Origin: Spirometra erinaceieuropaei | Taxonomy: Eukaryota > Platyhelminthes > Cestoda > Diphyllobothriidea > Diphyllobothriidae | DNA: 64,000 nucleotides | Reading direction: 5' to 3' | Assembly (NCBI GenBank): GCA_902702965.1 | Contig: CACRXP010000169.1 | Location: forward strand, 271,089-335,088 | Shown here: positions 1 through 12,249 of the stretch, piece by piece | Position numbering within the stretch: the first letter of the stretch is position 1 | Layout of the letters: each line of letters starts with the position of its first letter | The notes under the pieces: model-generated | Seen by the model: the letters and a program-made list of their open reading frames with translations, nothing else | Told to the model about the DNA's origin: nothing | Database searches by the model: none | Position numbers and translations under genes: made by a program

Positions 1-229
1 GCTTTTAAGCTCCTTTATACCTGCGCCAGATTCTTTTAACACGCTCATGCAGACCGTCTGTAAACCATAAACGCATTCAGCCTGTTTTCTGACAAATCTG
101 ATTGACTGCAACGTCTGCTGCTACCTAAAGCAAGCAGTCGCGCGCATGTGAGTCATGTTACAACCTTTGTACGTAGTAGGTAAAGGCAGGGCAGGGGTGG
201 GGGAGCATGGAGGCGAGGCTGTCAATCAA

Positions 230-320
230 GTTCCTTCACTGTGCAGTGCAAGTTTTCCACCCTATCCGTCTCCTTCTCCCTGTCTCCTCCTCCCCCTCTC
301 CCCCCTCCCCAGGATCTTCT
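230..320 (+). repeat. Pyrimidine-rich low-complexity tract
   Basis: Mostly C and T (about 255-315), ending CCCCAG. The open frame through it is low complexity. No exon can be assigned. Confidence 0.6.
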
Positions 321-489
321 CGTGCCCCTACCCACTGACACACCCGGTGCCGTTGCTGTCACCAGCGAGTGAATGTAGAGCCCGTGAACCTAACGACTTG
401 GAGGCGCGGCCAGGCCTCCATGTGGTGATCGTTACACAGAGCCCGGTCACCAGCTGGAGCTTGCCTCTTCACTTAGGGGCCATTATTTC

Positions 490-729
490 TCATTGCGAAG
501 GGTCATTCCAGTTGCATGCAGTATAGAAGCCCGGCCAAATCCACAAAAATATGTCAGCTAGACGTGTAGCCAACCAAGAAAGCGGAGAATGGAGCGATCT
601 TCTTGTCTTGTAGGTGCCAGTTAACTGGTCGACCTTCTTTCCACTGTCGACAGTGGCATAAATGTCCGCAAGCTCCTCACGCGTGTCCCTGTCCGGGCTG
701 ACTGACGCAAACCGTTGGCGTGTAGCCAT
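490..729 (-). CDS. Unrecognised short open frame, possible exon
   Basis: 79 codons from an ATG with a favourable context (AAAATGG) to a stop at 490. The first 45 residues (MATRQRFASVSPDRD, then EELADIYATVDSGKK) look like ordinary soluble, charged protein, while the rest is Trp-rich and less protein-like. No domain is recognised and no splice partner is identified. It could be a first exon or chance. Confidence 0.15.
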   Translation of the reverse strand: MATRQRFASVSPDRDTREELADIYATVDSGKKVDQLTGTYKTRRSLHSPLSWLATRLADIFLWIWPGFYTACNWNDPSQ

Positions 730-1035
730 TTTACTCAGACTGCTAAGAAAACTTCGGTCCGGCGTACGAAATAAATCCTTTAAACTGTCACCCCTCGCCT
801 GATTCTACCACCTGGGTTTAGGGTTCCCAGTTGTTATTGACTAAGATAGGCTCAACACTTTAATCGCTCCAGAATAATACTGCTGCTGCGTAGGCGCGCA
901 ACGGATCTCGCGAAATGCCAACGGCCTACTGAACGTCCACTTCAGCTCTCCAAATAGATTTTGTGGATGAAATCACTGCCAGCCTATTAAACTATTATTT
1001 GACCCAAATATGATGAGACTCGCGTCGTCCGGTGG

Positions 1036-1117
1036 GGCCTCGTAGCTCAAGTGGTTAGAGCGTTGGCTGTACTAAAGCCTTCCCCTTACTGCGTGGGTTC
1101 GAATCCCACCGAGGCGC
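1036..1117 (+). tRNA. tRNA-like sequence (tRNA pseudogene or SINE head)
   Basis: Six of seven acceptor pairs form (1036-1042 with 1110-1116). The D stem GCTC/GAGC is perfect, and the T arm GTGGG-TTCGAAT-CCCAC is perfect. A box (TAGCTCAAGTGG) and B box (GGTTCGAATCC) match the polymerase III consensus. The total of 82 nt suggests a long variable arm as in Ser or Leu tRNAs, but the anticodon stem only forms if shifted by one base (GGCT/AGCC, loop GTACTAA), giving an improbable ACT anticodon. No CCA is encoded. It may be a tRNA pseudogene or the head of a tRNA-derived SINE whose body would follow at 1118-1260. Confidence 0.6.
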
Positions 1118-2539
1118 TGAGTTTTTCACAGTTGGGTCAATATGAATTAAACCATTTGTGCATTTCGTCATCAAGCCATTTAATTTGACAGAATGGTTGC
1201 AGACCGTGTGATGTTTGGCCTTAGCACAGTTTGCCGAAGTGAAGTCCAAATTGGCGTTCGTATAACCTTCTGTCTAGGAAGCAACGGTGTTTAACATTGG
1301 TGCAAGATAAGGTCTTTTAAAGTTCCCAGATGAACAAAAAAACAGCTAACCTTCTCCCATCTGACTCCCAATTTATTTCCAAATCACCTGACTGATGTAG
1401 ACACACCCACGCACCCCCAGTTATCCTTTATGGCTAAATTAAAATCGCACAATACCTGCTTGAGAAAATAAATTTCAGGAAAATTCGAAAATGGAAAATG
1501 GAAGACATTTGTTCTGGGGATAAGGTATACACAACTGTAGGCAAACGAATAATGTTGTTAAAAAAATTGTCAACATATTGAAGTCTATTTAAAAACTAAG
1601 AATGAAGCCTTTGCAAAATCCTCAAACAAAATCACTAAAACCTTGGCGTGACAATATTGCCTTTCGCTGGTCAAAGGTCGGCCGTTTTTTGTAAAAGGAC
1701 TCTAAAGTACGTAGTACTGCTGGTAGTATCCTCCACAAAGAGGTACTTAGGTTCGTCGTAAAAAGTTTTCCTGGTCCACTGAATTCTGATAGTTTAATAC
1801 CGGTCTCTTCAGGAGAAACCAAACACTTTTTAAGCAGCATGTCTAAGCACAGTTTCCAATATCAAGACTAGATCAACAGCCGTGTCCTGCAGTTTCTTAA
1901 AAAGTACATTTTGAATTATATTAGATTATAAAGTCAGTTGAGCTCCACCTCCCGTATTTCGTACAGCTGAAAGTTCTAACTGCATGGACGGACTTGCGTT
2001 GTGAATGAGAGCAACTGCTTCGGTCTCGACTGGAATCCCCAAGACAATTTCAGTGGATGAGGAGCGTTAACGTTGACCGCAAATCCGAAACTGTCGTCCA
2101 TAGTTAACTTCAGTAAAGTGCAGTTTAACCTGGTCGGACGTTTTCAGTACCGATAATTCCTTCTCCATTAAAAGGTGTGGTTGACTTAGCGCTATGGCGA
2201 TTTTTGCGAATCTACCGCTGTAGCCTCGGGCCAAAATGACAGTGGAATGCGCATGTTCTGTCATGGCTGAAAATAAAAGCCATTAGTTAGAAGGTGTCCA
2301 TGCCTTCCGGCCGCTTGTTTAGACTTCCGAATTGCAAATTACACGAGAGATAAACTTCATAGTTATAAAGGGACCTTTGCAAGGTTGTTAACAATTTACT
2401 GAACGACTTAACACAAGCCAACATCTTATAATTTATTTAGTTAAGACTCTTTCGAATGCTAAAACCGTGCATTTTGTTGGCTAAGAACGAGTACCTGAAA
2501 ACTACTGTCATTCGAGGTTTGATCGTCGTTACCGGCGAC

Positions 2540-2770
2540 ATTCACTGTGTGCCCCATAGCAGGGCGGATGCATGGACGATGCCATGCGAGCGAATTGGTT
2601 TATAGTGATAGTAGACCTGCACAGCGTCCGTCACACTCTCTCCATTCTCACCCGTCTGAGCCCCGTGTCAATACAGAGTCAGGAGGACCAGGGGCGGGAT
2701 CGGGCGCAGTGGCTGACAGCACGTCTGCGCGTGACACACCGGCCTGGCCTGCGCAGGATGGACTAAGACT
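2540..2770 (+). repeat. Family S dispersed repeat, + copy
   Basis: Shares with the other S copies the block GCGAATTGGTTTATAGTGAT followed by a pyrimidine-rich CACTCTCTCC segment, a CCC.GTGTCAA.ACAGAGTCA segment and the GGCGGGATCGGGCGCAGTGG segment. Open frames through it (2547-3134) exist because the repeat is GC-rich; none resembles a known protein. Confidence 0.7.
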
Positions 2771-5700
2771 TTACGAAACCAAGAAGAGGGCAGCTCGGAT
2801 CCCAAATGAGTTGGACTGCCATATAGACCACATTAAGATAGAACCATTGCGTACGATTTTCCATGCTGAGAGAAGGACTGAGTTATCGCGTCAATCCGCG
2901 GTCCTCCAAGTCATGGCTTTTAGAAATCTTGACGTTTTAAGGGCGTGTCGGGTTGCCTACAATAAGAGGTATACGCTGAGTGCCGTAGGGACGCAATACC
3001 CAGTGTCGACGTCACTTGCTCTTACCTCTCGCAAAGCAGTAGCCCATTGTCCGATACGATCAGTCCTTTGTTATGGGGATTGGACGCAAATGACCCGTCT
3101 GCGGGTGTCATACACGACCTGGCTTGTCGTATAACACAAAGTTTTCACACAAAGGGAGTGGATTGCTTGAACCTCAAATGCGCGGGCAGCATTTAGGGAG
3201 CGTATCAAAAAGGGGACATTAAACCAGACTCACATTCCACCTCTTGAATACAGCACACAAATACACACAGGACCGACTGCGAAGTCCCAGTTGTATCGTC
3301 TTATGGCAACATTCTAACCCACGAGTTCAGCGCGTCGTACTGAAATTCACAAGACCGTTTACTCATGGAGGGAGAGACCATCATTTACGGCTCTTTTGTT
3401 CTCATCGGCTCGGGAAATTTGAGATTTGAAACTGGTTCCAGTTGCTCATGAAGACAGACACAATGCCAGTTGACAAAGAGGCTCAAAATCTGTCGACAGG
3501 TACCGATAATATTCATGGTCAGGTGGAAGTGAGGTTCGTCGAGCCATTCTGATTAAAGGATGCCATGCAGGCCTTATATCTATAGTTTAAATTCTATGCA
3601 GGCTGGCAGACGTTTTCAAACGATAAAATGTTTAAATACAGTGTCGTGTCAATGAAGTAAGGCAAAAATCGGTGCTTTCTCCCTCAGTAAAGATACATTG
3701 GTGGACATCCCTCAAATGAGACCTCAGGTCCTCCTTTTCTGACAATCTTTGAATTCCTTTGACAAGGTGAAGAATTTCGTGAACAAGGAAGCACTCGTGT
3801 TACTCAACAACCCATCTTCCTCCAGTGAAAGTCATCGCTGCTCGAGGAAAGCAGAAGAGAAGATGCGACAAAGAGTTCGGACGAATACACACGTAAAACG
3901 ACCTGTACACTGCTTCAGGTTTTTGTTTCTTTACTTTCACCGTCAAGTATACACCCTTCTTTTTGTCTTTGTGGTCAGTGAAGAGAACGATACTCAAAAT
4001 TTGGAATATGCCGCTATCATCGCCGGGTAGAACAGTTTCTTGTTTCGTTCTTATACGTTATTGGGCCCGACTTAGTTTTTTAAACTTTACCCGTTCATAG
4101 CAATGACCGAAGTCACCGGTAAGAGTTACTAACGATGGTGTTGATTTCTGACCGAATTTTAGCTTCCGATGACGGACAAAACTCAAGTCCAGTCCTGGTT
4201 CGCGGAGTGAACTAAACCAAGTCTAAGCAAAGTTCGTGACCTTTTCATTCAGACCAGATGTTTGTACGCATACTACAGAAGCTGCAATGTCAGAATACAC
4301 GGGGAGTCGGTCTACATTCCACAGCATTCCAGGCAGATGCCGTACAAATCAGATGCCGTATCTAAACTACTCCCCGGAACATACCGTTTGCTTCTGTTTC
4401 GACTCCCTAACGGAACTATCGGATTACCAACCGAGGCTAGCTAGTATAAAATCGATGCTTCCTAGGAGACCAGCAAGCAGAACCTGCCTGCTCTGCTTTG
4501 TAGGGCGGCAACTCTTGTTTCACCTTGCCGTAGGACAGTGAAGGTACTGTGAACACAGTGTGATTCTATGCAATTCGTTATCTTCAGATGGCAATACGGA
4601 CAGACTGTAAGTTGACAATTACTTTCATTCTGCGGACAAAAAACAGTTAGTATTGACTTTTAGTGTGGGTCTGTCGGAAGACTATGCGTTAGAGATTTTC
4701 CTCCAGCAAATTTTCTCTTTGGCCACTACATTCAGGTTTTGGGCGCTTTATGATTTCCTAAGTAAACCAAAATCGGACACTGTTAACATCATCTACGTCG
4801 TATCTTCAGACGTTCTGCAAATTTCGTTAAGTAGAGCTTCTTTAACAGGCCTACGACGGCCTCCTTCAAATTATGTACATCCTGTTCTTTAGAGGGAAAA
4901 AAACAAACACAAGCTCTCATTTCAGCATTTATGCAAATGAGTTCCAAGCTTTCTATGTTCTGTACTACCTCTCACGCCGGATGCTGTTCCGTTGCCCTGG
5001 AAATATCCGTCGAGATTTTTTAGGTTTCGGAACATAGTCGAGCTCTTTTGTGCTCAGATCTACGAGTCTTCAGTTGTACGGGACTGAGCAGGCGCGCTTT
5101 CAAATGCACAGGGTAACGAACCTCTCCCGAAAGCATCGAGCGAAGTGCTTAATGAAAAATATAACGCATTTATGTGAAAATAATGGAAGGTAGAATGTTG
5201 AAAAGAACTCTAGATTACTTAGAAGTTATGCCGCTTATAGAAAAAGCTGAAGTGCCTAAATGACGTAAAGCGACATTGGCTCATTGAGCACATTTTATAG
5301 GAGTATGTATTGCGTACCCCTGTCAAGAGGGAAAAGAAATTTAAAAAGATGTTTCTGATCATCCGTGATCCCCATTCCTTCTAACGTATGTATAATATGC
5401 GGCATAGCCACTAAATCAAAGCTTGATGTTAAACACGTTATTTAAGACGAAATACAGGGTTGCTCCTGCAAAAGAGCTTCCGTAACCGAGACTTGCGACC
5501 CTTTGCTGTTGGTTAGATGAAAAACGTTATCTTGTATGTTTTCTTCACAAGAAGCATCTTGCCATGTTTCACAGCTGACTACCGATGACCTTTGTTGTCT
5601 AGCAAGGAAAGGTCAGAGTGTAACCTGTCAAAGTTTCTCTACATGAGTGCAATTGATAGGTATTGATATTCCCAAAGCAGTCAACATGGAAGGTATTCAT

Positions 5701-6480
5701 TCCATTCTTTTTATGTCCTTTTCCTTTTCTTTCCCAGCATATAGATATCATGCAGTTACTGTCAGTGTTTATCGATATTTAAATATCTCCCAAAGGGATT
5801 GATTGGTGCACTTTCCGTCAGCAGAGTATGCATGCGCTAAATCAAATGCGCATGTGAAGTCGCCCTCTTACATTCAAAAGGATGTGTGACGAATAAGATG
5901 TAAGACATTCCTAGGTTATTCCTGCAAACCTAATAATTGAAAATAGGGTCAATTTTACGGGCGTGGTCTACGATTACAATATCCATTTTGAAGACCGGAT
6001 ACCATTTAGGTCAAAAGGATTCGTGAATTATTCTAGACCGAGGGTTTTTTACGGCCGATCCCACTTTACTCCCTAAGACCAAAAGCGCAATTTTAAACTT
6101 TGTGAACTGCTTTGCCTCAATATCCCTCGCCGGGTCTAAGGCCCATTTAAAAACCAACGGAGGCGCGCAGAAACTTTGCTCATGGTATTAAAAGGCTTTA
6201 AAAAGCATCTGGTATAGGAAAACGTTGGTGTTTATAAGAGTCGAATATAATCAGTCAAGAAAACAAGTCTGAATGGCTTTCTTCGCATCACACTACTGAT
6301 TTAGCATGCAGAACCAACAGTTTCCGAGTTATTTCAGACTAACTATATGGATTCCATATAGCGGGTTTCATGAACTTTGCCACTTCTACTCATAACTCGC
6401 TAAACTTTGAAAAACAAAGCAAATTATTTAACCGTCGCTACATGACCGTAATTTGCATATGCTTGTAGGACTTTCAAGAT
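2771..6480. other. No recognisable gene
   Basis: Open frames here are all under about 105 codons, overlap on both strands and lack domains. No repeat family was recognised. Confidence 0.5.
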
Positions 6481-6482
6481 AT

Positions 6483-6500
6483 CAGTCAGTCAGTCAGTGT
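6483..6500 (-). repeat. Tandem tetranucleotide tail of the LINE
   Basis: Short run of TCAG units on the + strand (ACTG on the element strand), directly after the conserved-looking end of the 3' UTR. It marks the 3' end of the retrotransposon. Confidence 0.7.
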
Positions 6501-6634
6501 ATTTGAGGGAAATAGGCTTACGCCTTTGAACTCCCTATCTGTACATAAAAAATCGATAAACAAGCAAAAATGTGAAGAAATTACAGCATTAAGTGAATGC
6601 ATACATTGATTCACATATGTCACTAGTCACATGG

Positions 6635-8290
6635 CTAAAAAGTCACATAGTCCGCTTGTTGCTGCAGCATATATCTGTCAAGGCGACATTTAAAAGTCTC
6701 CACAGATTGGGACATAACAACCGTCTCGGGAAGGTTATTCCACGGTTCCACGACACGGTTGGAGAAGAAATATTTTCTCACATTCAGTCTACCCGGTGGC
6801 ACACGTAGCTTGAAGGGATGTCCCCGGAGGTGAGTTGTAGTGGCGAATTGGAAAAAGTCATCGCGCCGAAGGGCACAATCCAAGCCGCGCACAATACGGA
6901 AAGTTTGTATCATGTCTCCGCGCAGCTGCCTATAACTCAGAGGATAGAGATTAAGGTTAGTTAAGCGGATCTCGTATGGCAGTGCACTTTGACCTCTTAT
7001 TAATTTTGTTGCTCGTCTCTGCACCTTTTCGAGCAGATCGTAATCCTAATGCGTCCACGGTCTCCAGGCCTGAATTGCATATTCGAGATGGGGCCTTATA
7101 AACGTGCCGAAGACTTTGGTGAAGCAGTCTTCATCGAAAACTACGAATGCCCGCTTGATGGCATATAGCATTGACGTTGCGGCCTTGGCCGCCTTACAGC
7201 ATTGTGTAGAAGGCTTTAGGCTGTCTGCAACCCAAACTCCGAGATCTTTCTGAGTTTCTGCTTCTCGGAGTAGCATTCCGTTCAGATGGTATTGCTGCGT
7301 ACCAGGGGTCTGATTTCCGAGGCGCAGAATGGTGCATTTGTTCAAATTGAAGGACAAGAGCCATCTGCGGGACCACTCGTCCAATCGACAAAGATTTTCT
7401 TGGAAGTTGGTCTCATCGGCAGCATTCTGGATGACTTTCCAGATTTTTATGTCGTCCGCAAACATGGCGCAATCACAGTTCAACCCATCTACACAATCAT
7501 TGATGAACAAGAGAAAGAGGGTTGGTCCGAGCACCGAGCCTTGTGGGACCCCACTCTCTATGAAAGTGCACCTTGATTACTTTTGTTCTACGCAGACAAT
7601 TTGGGAGCGGCCGACAAGGAAATTTTCGATCGATTTGAGAAGTTTGCCACCGATGCCCATAATTCTCAACTTATGTAGGAGACGCTGGTGCGGAACACTG
7701 TCAAACGCTTTCCGTGAAATCAATATAGGCAACATGCACGGTGTGTTTTGCGTCCAGTGCTCGTGTCCAACTTTGCATTGTGTATAGCAAGTTCGTAACA
7801 CATGATCTTCCCCTACGGAAACCATATTGTGCATTGGACAAGAGGTTGTGGGTTTCCAAGTAAGTCATCAACTCCTTTTTGATGGTTTTCTCCATCACTT
7901 TACAGCAGATTGATGTCAGACTGACGGATCTGTAGTTTGTCGCCAGAGCACGACTACCGCTTTTCTAAAGGGGTGTAATGTGGGCCGTCTTCCAGTCTGT
8001 GGGAAGAATTCCAACATCAAACGATTTTTGGCACAGAAAGGATAGTGGCTTGGCCAGCTGTTGGGCAAGCTCAAAGAGCAGCTTTGCTGGGATCTCGTCC
8101 GGACCGGGAGATTTACATTCCTTCAAGCTTTTCAGTTCTTCCAAAATCGCTTCTTCTCGAAACACAATATTTTCGATAGTGGGATCTCTCATGTTCTCAG
8201 AATTAGATGGGGTAAAGTCTGCTTCTCTTGTGAAAACGGATCGGAAAAATTGAGAAAAGTGCTCAGCCTTATTTGTACTGTCTTATAAAG
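6635..8290 (-). pseudogene. Decayed LINE reverse transcriptase (ORF2 C-terminal part)
   Basis: Reverse transcriptase of a non-LTR retrotransposon, once used to copy element RNA at the insertion site. Blocks in order on the - strand: NKAEHFSQFF and SPGPDEIPAKLL (8290-7965), NYRSVSLTSICCKVMEK and NAQYGFRRGRSC (7960-7760), YIDFTKAFDSVPHQ (around 7715), SGVPQGSVLGP (7568-7530), catalytic FADD (7451-7462), KDLGVWV (7240-7220) and the C-terminal QRRATKLI domain, ending at the stop at 6635. Lesions seen are TAA upstream of DSTNKAE at about 8283, TAG at 7965-7967, one extra base near 7714, TAA at 7577-7579 and TAG at 7046-7048. The FADD residues are intact but the frame is broken at least five times, so it is not functional. 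Assignment to the CR1/Jockey side of the LINE tree is from motif style. Confidence 0.9.
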
Positions 8291-8410
8291 ATGGTTTTTT
8301 GAACCATAGAGGAGATTTCGAGAAGTACAAACTAAGTGGAGATTGTAGCACACACCGTATACTTTGGGAGCAGATTGAAAAAACCTGCGGCCACCCCAGC
8401 ATAGGCACAC

Positions 8411-10289
8411 TCAAATGACGGGCTAAAACGAGTAGTACAAGCTATCAGTTCCACAGAAAACCTCAGATGGCACTATGGGACTCAAGGTTTAAAAATGCTT
8501 TTTACTTACAACAGAAACGGCCCAAAACAAAACAGGGCAGGAAGTCTCGTTTAATCCAGGGCATAACACTCGAGATGTCCAAACCGAATGAAATGAAATT
8601 TCGAAGTGGAGTCGTGAAAATAGGAAAATTCTACAGGATAACCCAGAAAAATATGGGTGAATATGATTTTAGATCATAATGACTACAATATTTATAACTG
8701 AATTTCGGCTGAAATTTGAATGAGCGAAATTTAGAAAGACAGAGTAAACACAGACTCCCAGTTAAACAAATGTCAAAGGGATATGAGGGGAAACCGCAGA
8801 AACATTGCTTATGAGACACACCATTGCGCTTGCATCTGTTTTCCCCAAAAATGACCGAGATTTTGAGCGAGGACAGTACATTGCGTCGGGTATCAAAAAC
8901 CGTGTCTAGACGGCAAACAGTTAATGAGAAGCTTACGTAAACGCAAGCGAAATGCGTCAAAAGTCAACGGCTCCGTTCCTATACATCATAATCAATACAA
9001 CATTTTCAAAGGGCCAATCGCAACGCGCGAGTGATGTCGTGAAATGGGAGGAACAGAAACGGCTATTTATGTCCTAATTGCCGTAATTGGCCAACCATAT
9101 ATTAACCCCAGAAAAGCCCCCTGAGACTGAATTTTTGATGAGTGGACTATCGAACGCCCCTCTCCATTTACAATGGATTTGTGTCCTATCTGCTGTGAAC
9201 AGAGACAGTCTGCAGAATAGAAGTGCTTCTGTTGATTAATCCCGAGAACAGGGCGAAAATGAGCATTTCCATTTTTTCATGGATGTCTGGTACCAGAGTC
9301 CACATTTCGATTACTGATTAGTATGCGACTTGCGTGGGATCTAGACTTGAAGCTCAACAATAAGCCACAAAACATCTCGCGCAAATTTCAGCATGGCAGG
9401 AGCGAGGCCAACTACTTATTAAAATCAGGGGGGAGACGGAGTTTTCGATTGAAGGATGGAATTTTGGTGGCCTTTCGTGCTGATAGGCGATTTGCATCCC
9501 GATTCTTCTTTCGTGTTGGGATACAGCCCTGCATTCCCTGTCTCAGTCTCTTGTAGCGCTCCTCTACCCCACGTCTCTGCCTTCTTGGGGATACTGAGAG
9601 TGCTTTCACTTAGTGAAGAACACTTTCCCTACAAGCATACAACCAATTTGATGAATAATACTCGGTCAGTGAGCCGATTCCCACATGGCGCACTCGAGTG
9701 TATATTACTTCAGCGACGCATCCCGCTCACTAGCTTCGGTTTGCCCTGATTGGACACGTTCACAATCACCAGTTTGAGAAAACCGCCAGGAAACATATGA
9801 TGGCTTCGAGCAATGCGCTCAGCGTCGCCTTGTCTCTGCTGTGACCGCACATACCAGCTGCACATCAGACCAGTCGGACACTTGCAAATCCATTGTAGCA
9901 CACCTGGAATACTAGTACCTGGAGTCTTGGTCCACACCTCACGAGCATGTCCTTATTTTCTACACTATATCTGCATATTAAGTCACTTCAGGGATCCTCC
10001 CAATCGTATCGGCATATATTAGGCGATCAAACACCCTCATGTTAACTCAACGGTTATCTTTATTGGTGTAGGTAGTGACAAAAAAATTAACATGTGTGAG
10101 CGCGTGACACGCGAAAGAGAGAGAGCGTCAATCATGATGCATAGTTTCACCACCGGTCGACTGAAGGGTTCGGACAGGTCACTAGCGTATTGGAGATATA
10201 TGATAGTGTGGTGCTGTTCACGAGGTACACTTCCTTATGTCAAATCAACACATTTTCTCGCCAGAGTAAGTCGGATGCCCGATCAACGA
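8411..10289. other. No recognisable gene
   Basis: Only short overlapping open frames (up to 109 codons) without domain signatures. Possibly intron or intergenic DNA. Confidence 0.5.
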
Positions 10290-11220
10290 CAGATCTCACG
10301 AAATCCTGACTGAAAGTCTGAAGTGCGATTTCGACTAGAAAGGACTACACAAGTGGTTATCTTGTGGCATAATCCAATGGTATTTTAAACACACCGGGAT
10401 GCTGGTTTTTGCATGCAATTCTTTGCAGTCACCCGCAAAAAACCGCACTCGACAAAATAATAGGTAAGTAGTCTAAATTTTTTCCACTGATTTTCGATGC
10501 CCTTAGATATCCAAATATGGTTTATAGAAAATATTCATAAAATATTCTTTCTTGTGCAAATTACCAAATCACGACATCCTTGAATTGCATACTTAAAGAA
10601 AGGATATAGTTTAGTTCCGAAAAGTCTTTTATTTCTCGATCAGTCTTTATCCAGATCTACCGTAGCATTTGCCTTTAGGGCTTTCGGTCTATAAGTTGTT
10701 TATTTTCCGTGCGAGAAAACAATGAATTCCTGGTTGTCATCAAGAATACATTATATAGGGTTCGTAAATTTATGCAGCAGAGGTGAACTGAACTGTATAA
10801 TTCGTGAGGAACATTAATAAATGTACGGATACGATGCTGTTCGGATGCGCATTTCACCGTCTCATAATTATAAACGTTTCAAAATTAGGGAATACCATTT
10901 CTTCAAGCACACAATTTAAAGAGAACGTCATTTTTAATGCATGTGCATAAGAAGGAACATCTTTATGCATATATCCCATAAAATAAATTTAAATATCCAA
11001 GAGCCTTGAAATCAATGAACAACATTCAAACTACTTAAGTATCCCAGTTACCAAGTGCGTTTTCTCGGGCGACCGAAAATAAGTGCATTAAAAGGCCAGC
11101 ACGCCAACCTAGCCGAAATATCATGGGATTATGCCACAAAATAATCAGTATTATAACCCATATTCCTAGCTGAAAACGCATTACTGAATTTCACTTAACA
11201 TCCCATGAGGGTGGTCTCTG
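10290..11220 (+). mobile_element. Fold-back element FB, copy A (complete)
   Basis: About 350-380 bp at each end are reverse complements of each other around a central unpaired loop of about 200 bp. Ends are CAG...CTG. The flanks ATCAACGA (10282-10289) and CGCAACGA (11221-11228) match at 6 of 8 positions, which could be a decayed 8-bp target duplication. Arms and loop match copies C-G in the same orientation. No open frame is conserved with other copies, so it is non-autonomous. Confidence 0.85.
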
Positions 11221-11359
11221 CGCAACGATGGACTAAAAGTCTGACTTGTGGGCCTGCGAAATGACGGTAAACATGTTTATCATCTCAGATTAGGGTCGCA
11301 CTAAAATGTCTTTTTCCAAATGTGGCAGTTAGGAAATCCTCACTCCTGCAAAAACCGAG

Positions 11360-11881
11360 CCCATGTGCCATCTCAGGAAATTTCAGCCGAAAATCGAGAA
11401 AGTTTTCGATTTGCAAAGACCACTAGGATATGGTTGTAAGATTAATTACCATGCAGCAGAATCGCAAGGTATTGTAGCCACATCAGAATGCTGGTTCCCG
11501 AACTAAACTCTTCTCGACCGTCTAAAAAACCTGCACCCTGTAAAAAATCACTACTTTTTGTTGTATCGATCTTTCCCACTGATCCTAATAAATTTGATTA
11601 TATTTTATAGGAAATATCCAAAAAATGCTCTTTTTAGTACTTATTTGATAGAAACTTATGGCTTCTCCAAAGTCCATACACAAAGAAGGAATATTTTTCG
11701 GTTTTAGAAAGTCACTATTCATGAGATTTTTTGGGACTCTGAAATGTCCATTCACACAGCGTTGCATTGGCGCGTTTATCAATGCTGCTTGTAAAGTCTA
11801 ACGCCTGGCCGAGATCCATTGCACAATGCTACGAGTGCTATATGACCTCTTCCAAACAGCATAGAAAAGTATGCAATCCGC
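11360..11881 (-). mobile_element. Fold-back element FB, copy B (one arm plus loop)
   Basis: It contains one arm (CATGTGCCATCTCAGG near 11360, then the family pattern) and the central loop, which reads in the reverse orientation compared with copies A and C-G. The other arm is missing. The remnant stops where element M starts at 11882. Confidence 0.75.
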
Positions 11882-12249
11882 GGTCGGATGTGCTTATGTA
11901 GCCCCACCTGAAGTAACCAACCCCAGTCACCTCGAATACGGGACCAGTGGTAATAGGGATTTTTACAGGTGGAGCCGGGGAGCTTACAGGCGACGAGGTG
12001 AAGTAATTGTATGCAAAAGAAAAGTTATTGGGAATGCACTCTTGTGCTTTGAGTGGTTGAGAAATAGTTGCGCTAAACCCTAACCCTAACCCCTAACTAT
12101 AACCCCTAATCCTAAGCCCTAACCACTAACCCTACATCCTAACAATGACCCTTATCTAAAACCCCCAACCTTAACCCTCAAACCTAACCATTAACCCAAT
12201 CCCAACAGTATTCTGTCCATCAGGTGGGGTTACCAAACCACATCTTACC
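11882..12249 (+). mobile_element. Short inverted-repeat element M, copy 1, with telomere-like insert
   Basis: The ends are imperfect inverted repeats of about 28 bp (GGTCGGATGTG at the left, GGTAAGATGTG when the right end is reversed, both continuing to CCCCACC). Flanks CAATCCGC (11874-11881) and AAATCCGC (12250-12257) match at 7 of 8, a likely 8-bp target-site duplication. Internally it matches copy 2 at 39435-39694, but carries an extra block of about 110 bp of CCCTAA-type repeats. It is a MITE; 8-bp duplications are typical of the hAT superfamily. No coding potential. Confidence 0.82.
12073..12200 (+). repeat. Interstitial telomere-like CCCTAA tract
   Basis: Degenerate tandem CCCTAA, CCCCTAA and related units over about 130 bp. 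The block lies inside element M copy 1, between segments that are nearly adjacent in copy 2, so it is an internal expansion of that element rather than a chromosome-end relic. Confidence 0.85.

Larger units (their letters stand above)
6481..8300 (-). mobile_element. 5'-truncated CR1/Jockey-like LINE retrotransposon
   Basis: The element reads on the - strand. It contains the C-terminal half of a non-LTR reverse transcriptase followed by about 150 bp of 3' UTR, and ends in a short tandem repeat (four ACTG-type units, about 6483-6499) where a poly(A) or microsatellite tail is expected in this class. The endonuclease domain and the start of the reverse transcriptase are absent. The 5' limit is approximate: recognisable homology fades upstream of about 8290. 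Terminal target duplications were not found. Confidence 0.88.

Noticed and set aside
1055..1249. 64-codon - strand frame ending in a PRWDSNPR-like string
   Set aside because: This string is the usual translation of the reverse strand of a tRNA T arm and comes from the tRNA-like sequence at 1036-1117, not from a protein gene.
6635..7534. Intact LINE reverse transcriptase gene
   Set aside because: In-frame stops at 7046 and 7577 and upstream lesions show it is a pseudogene.
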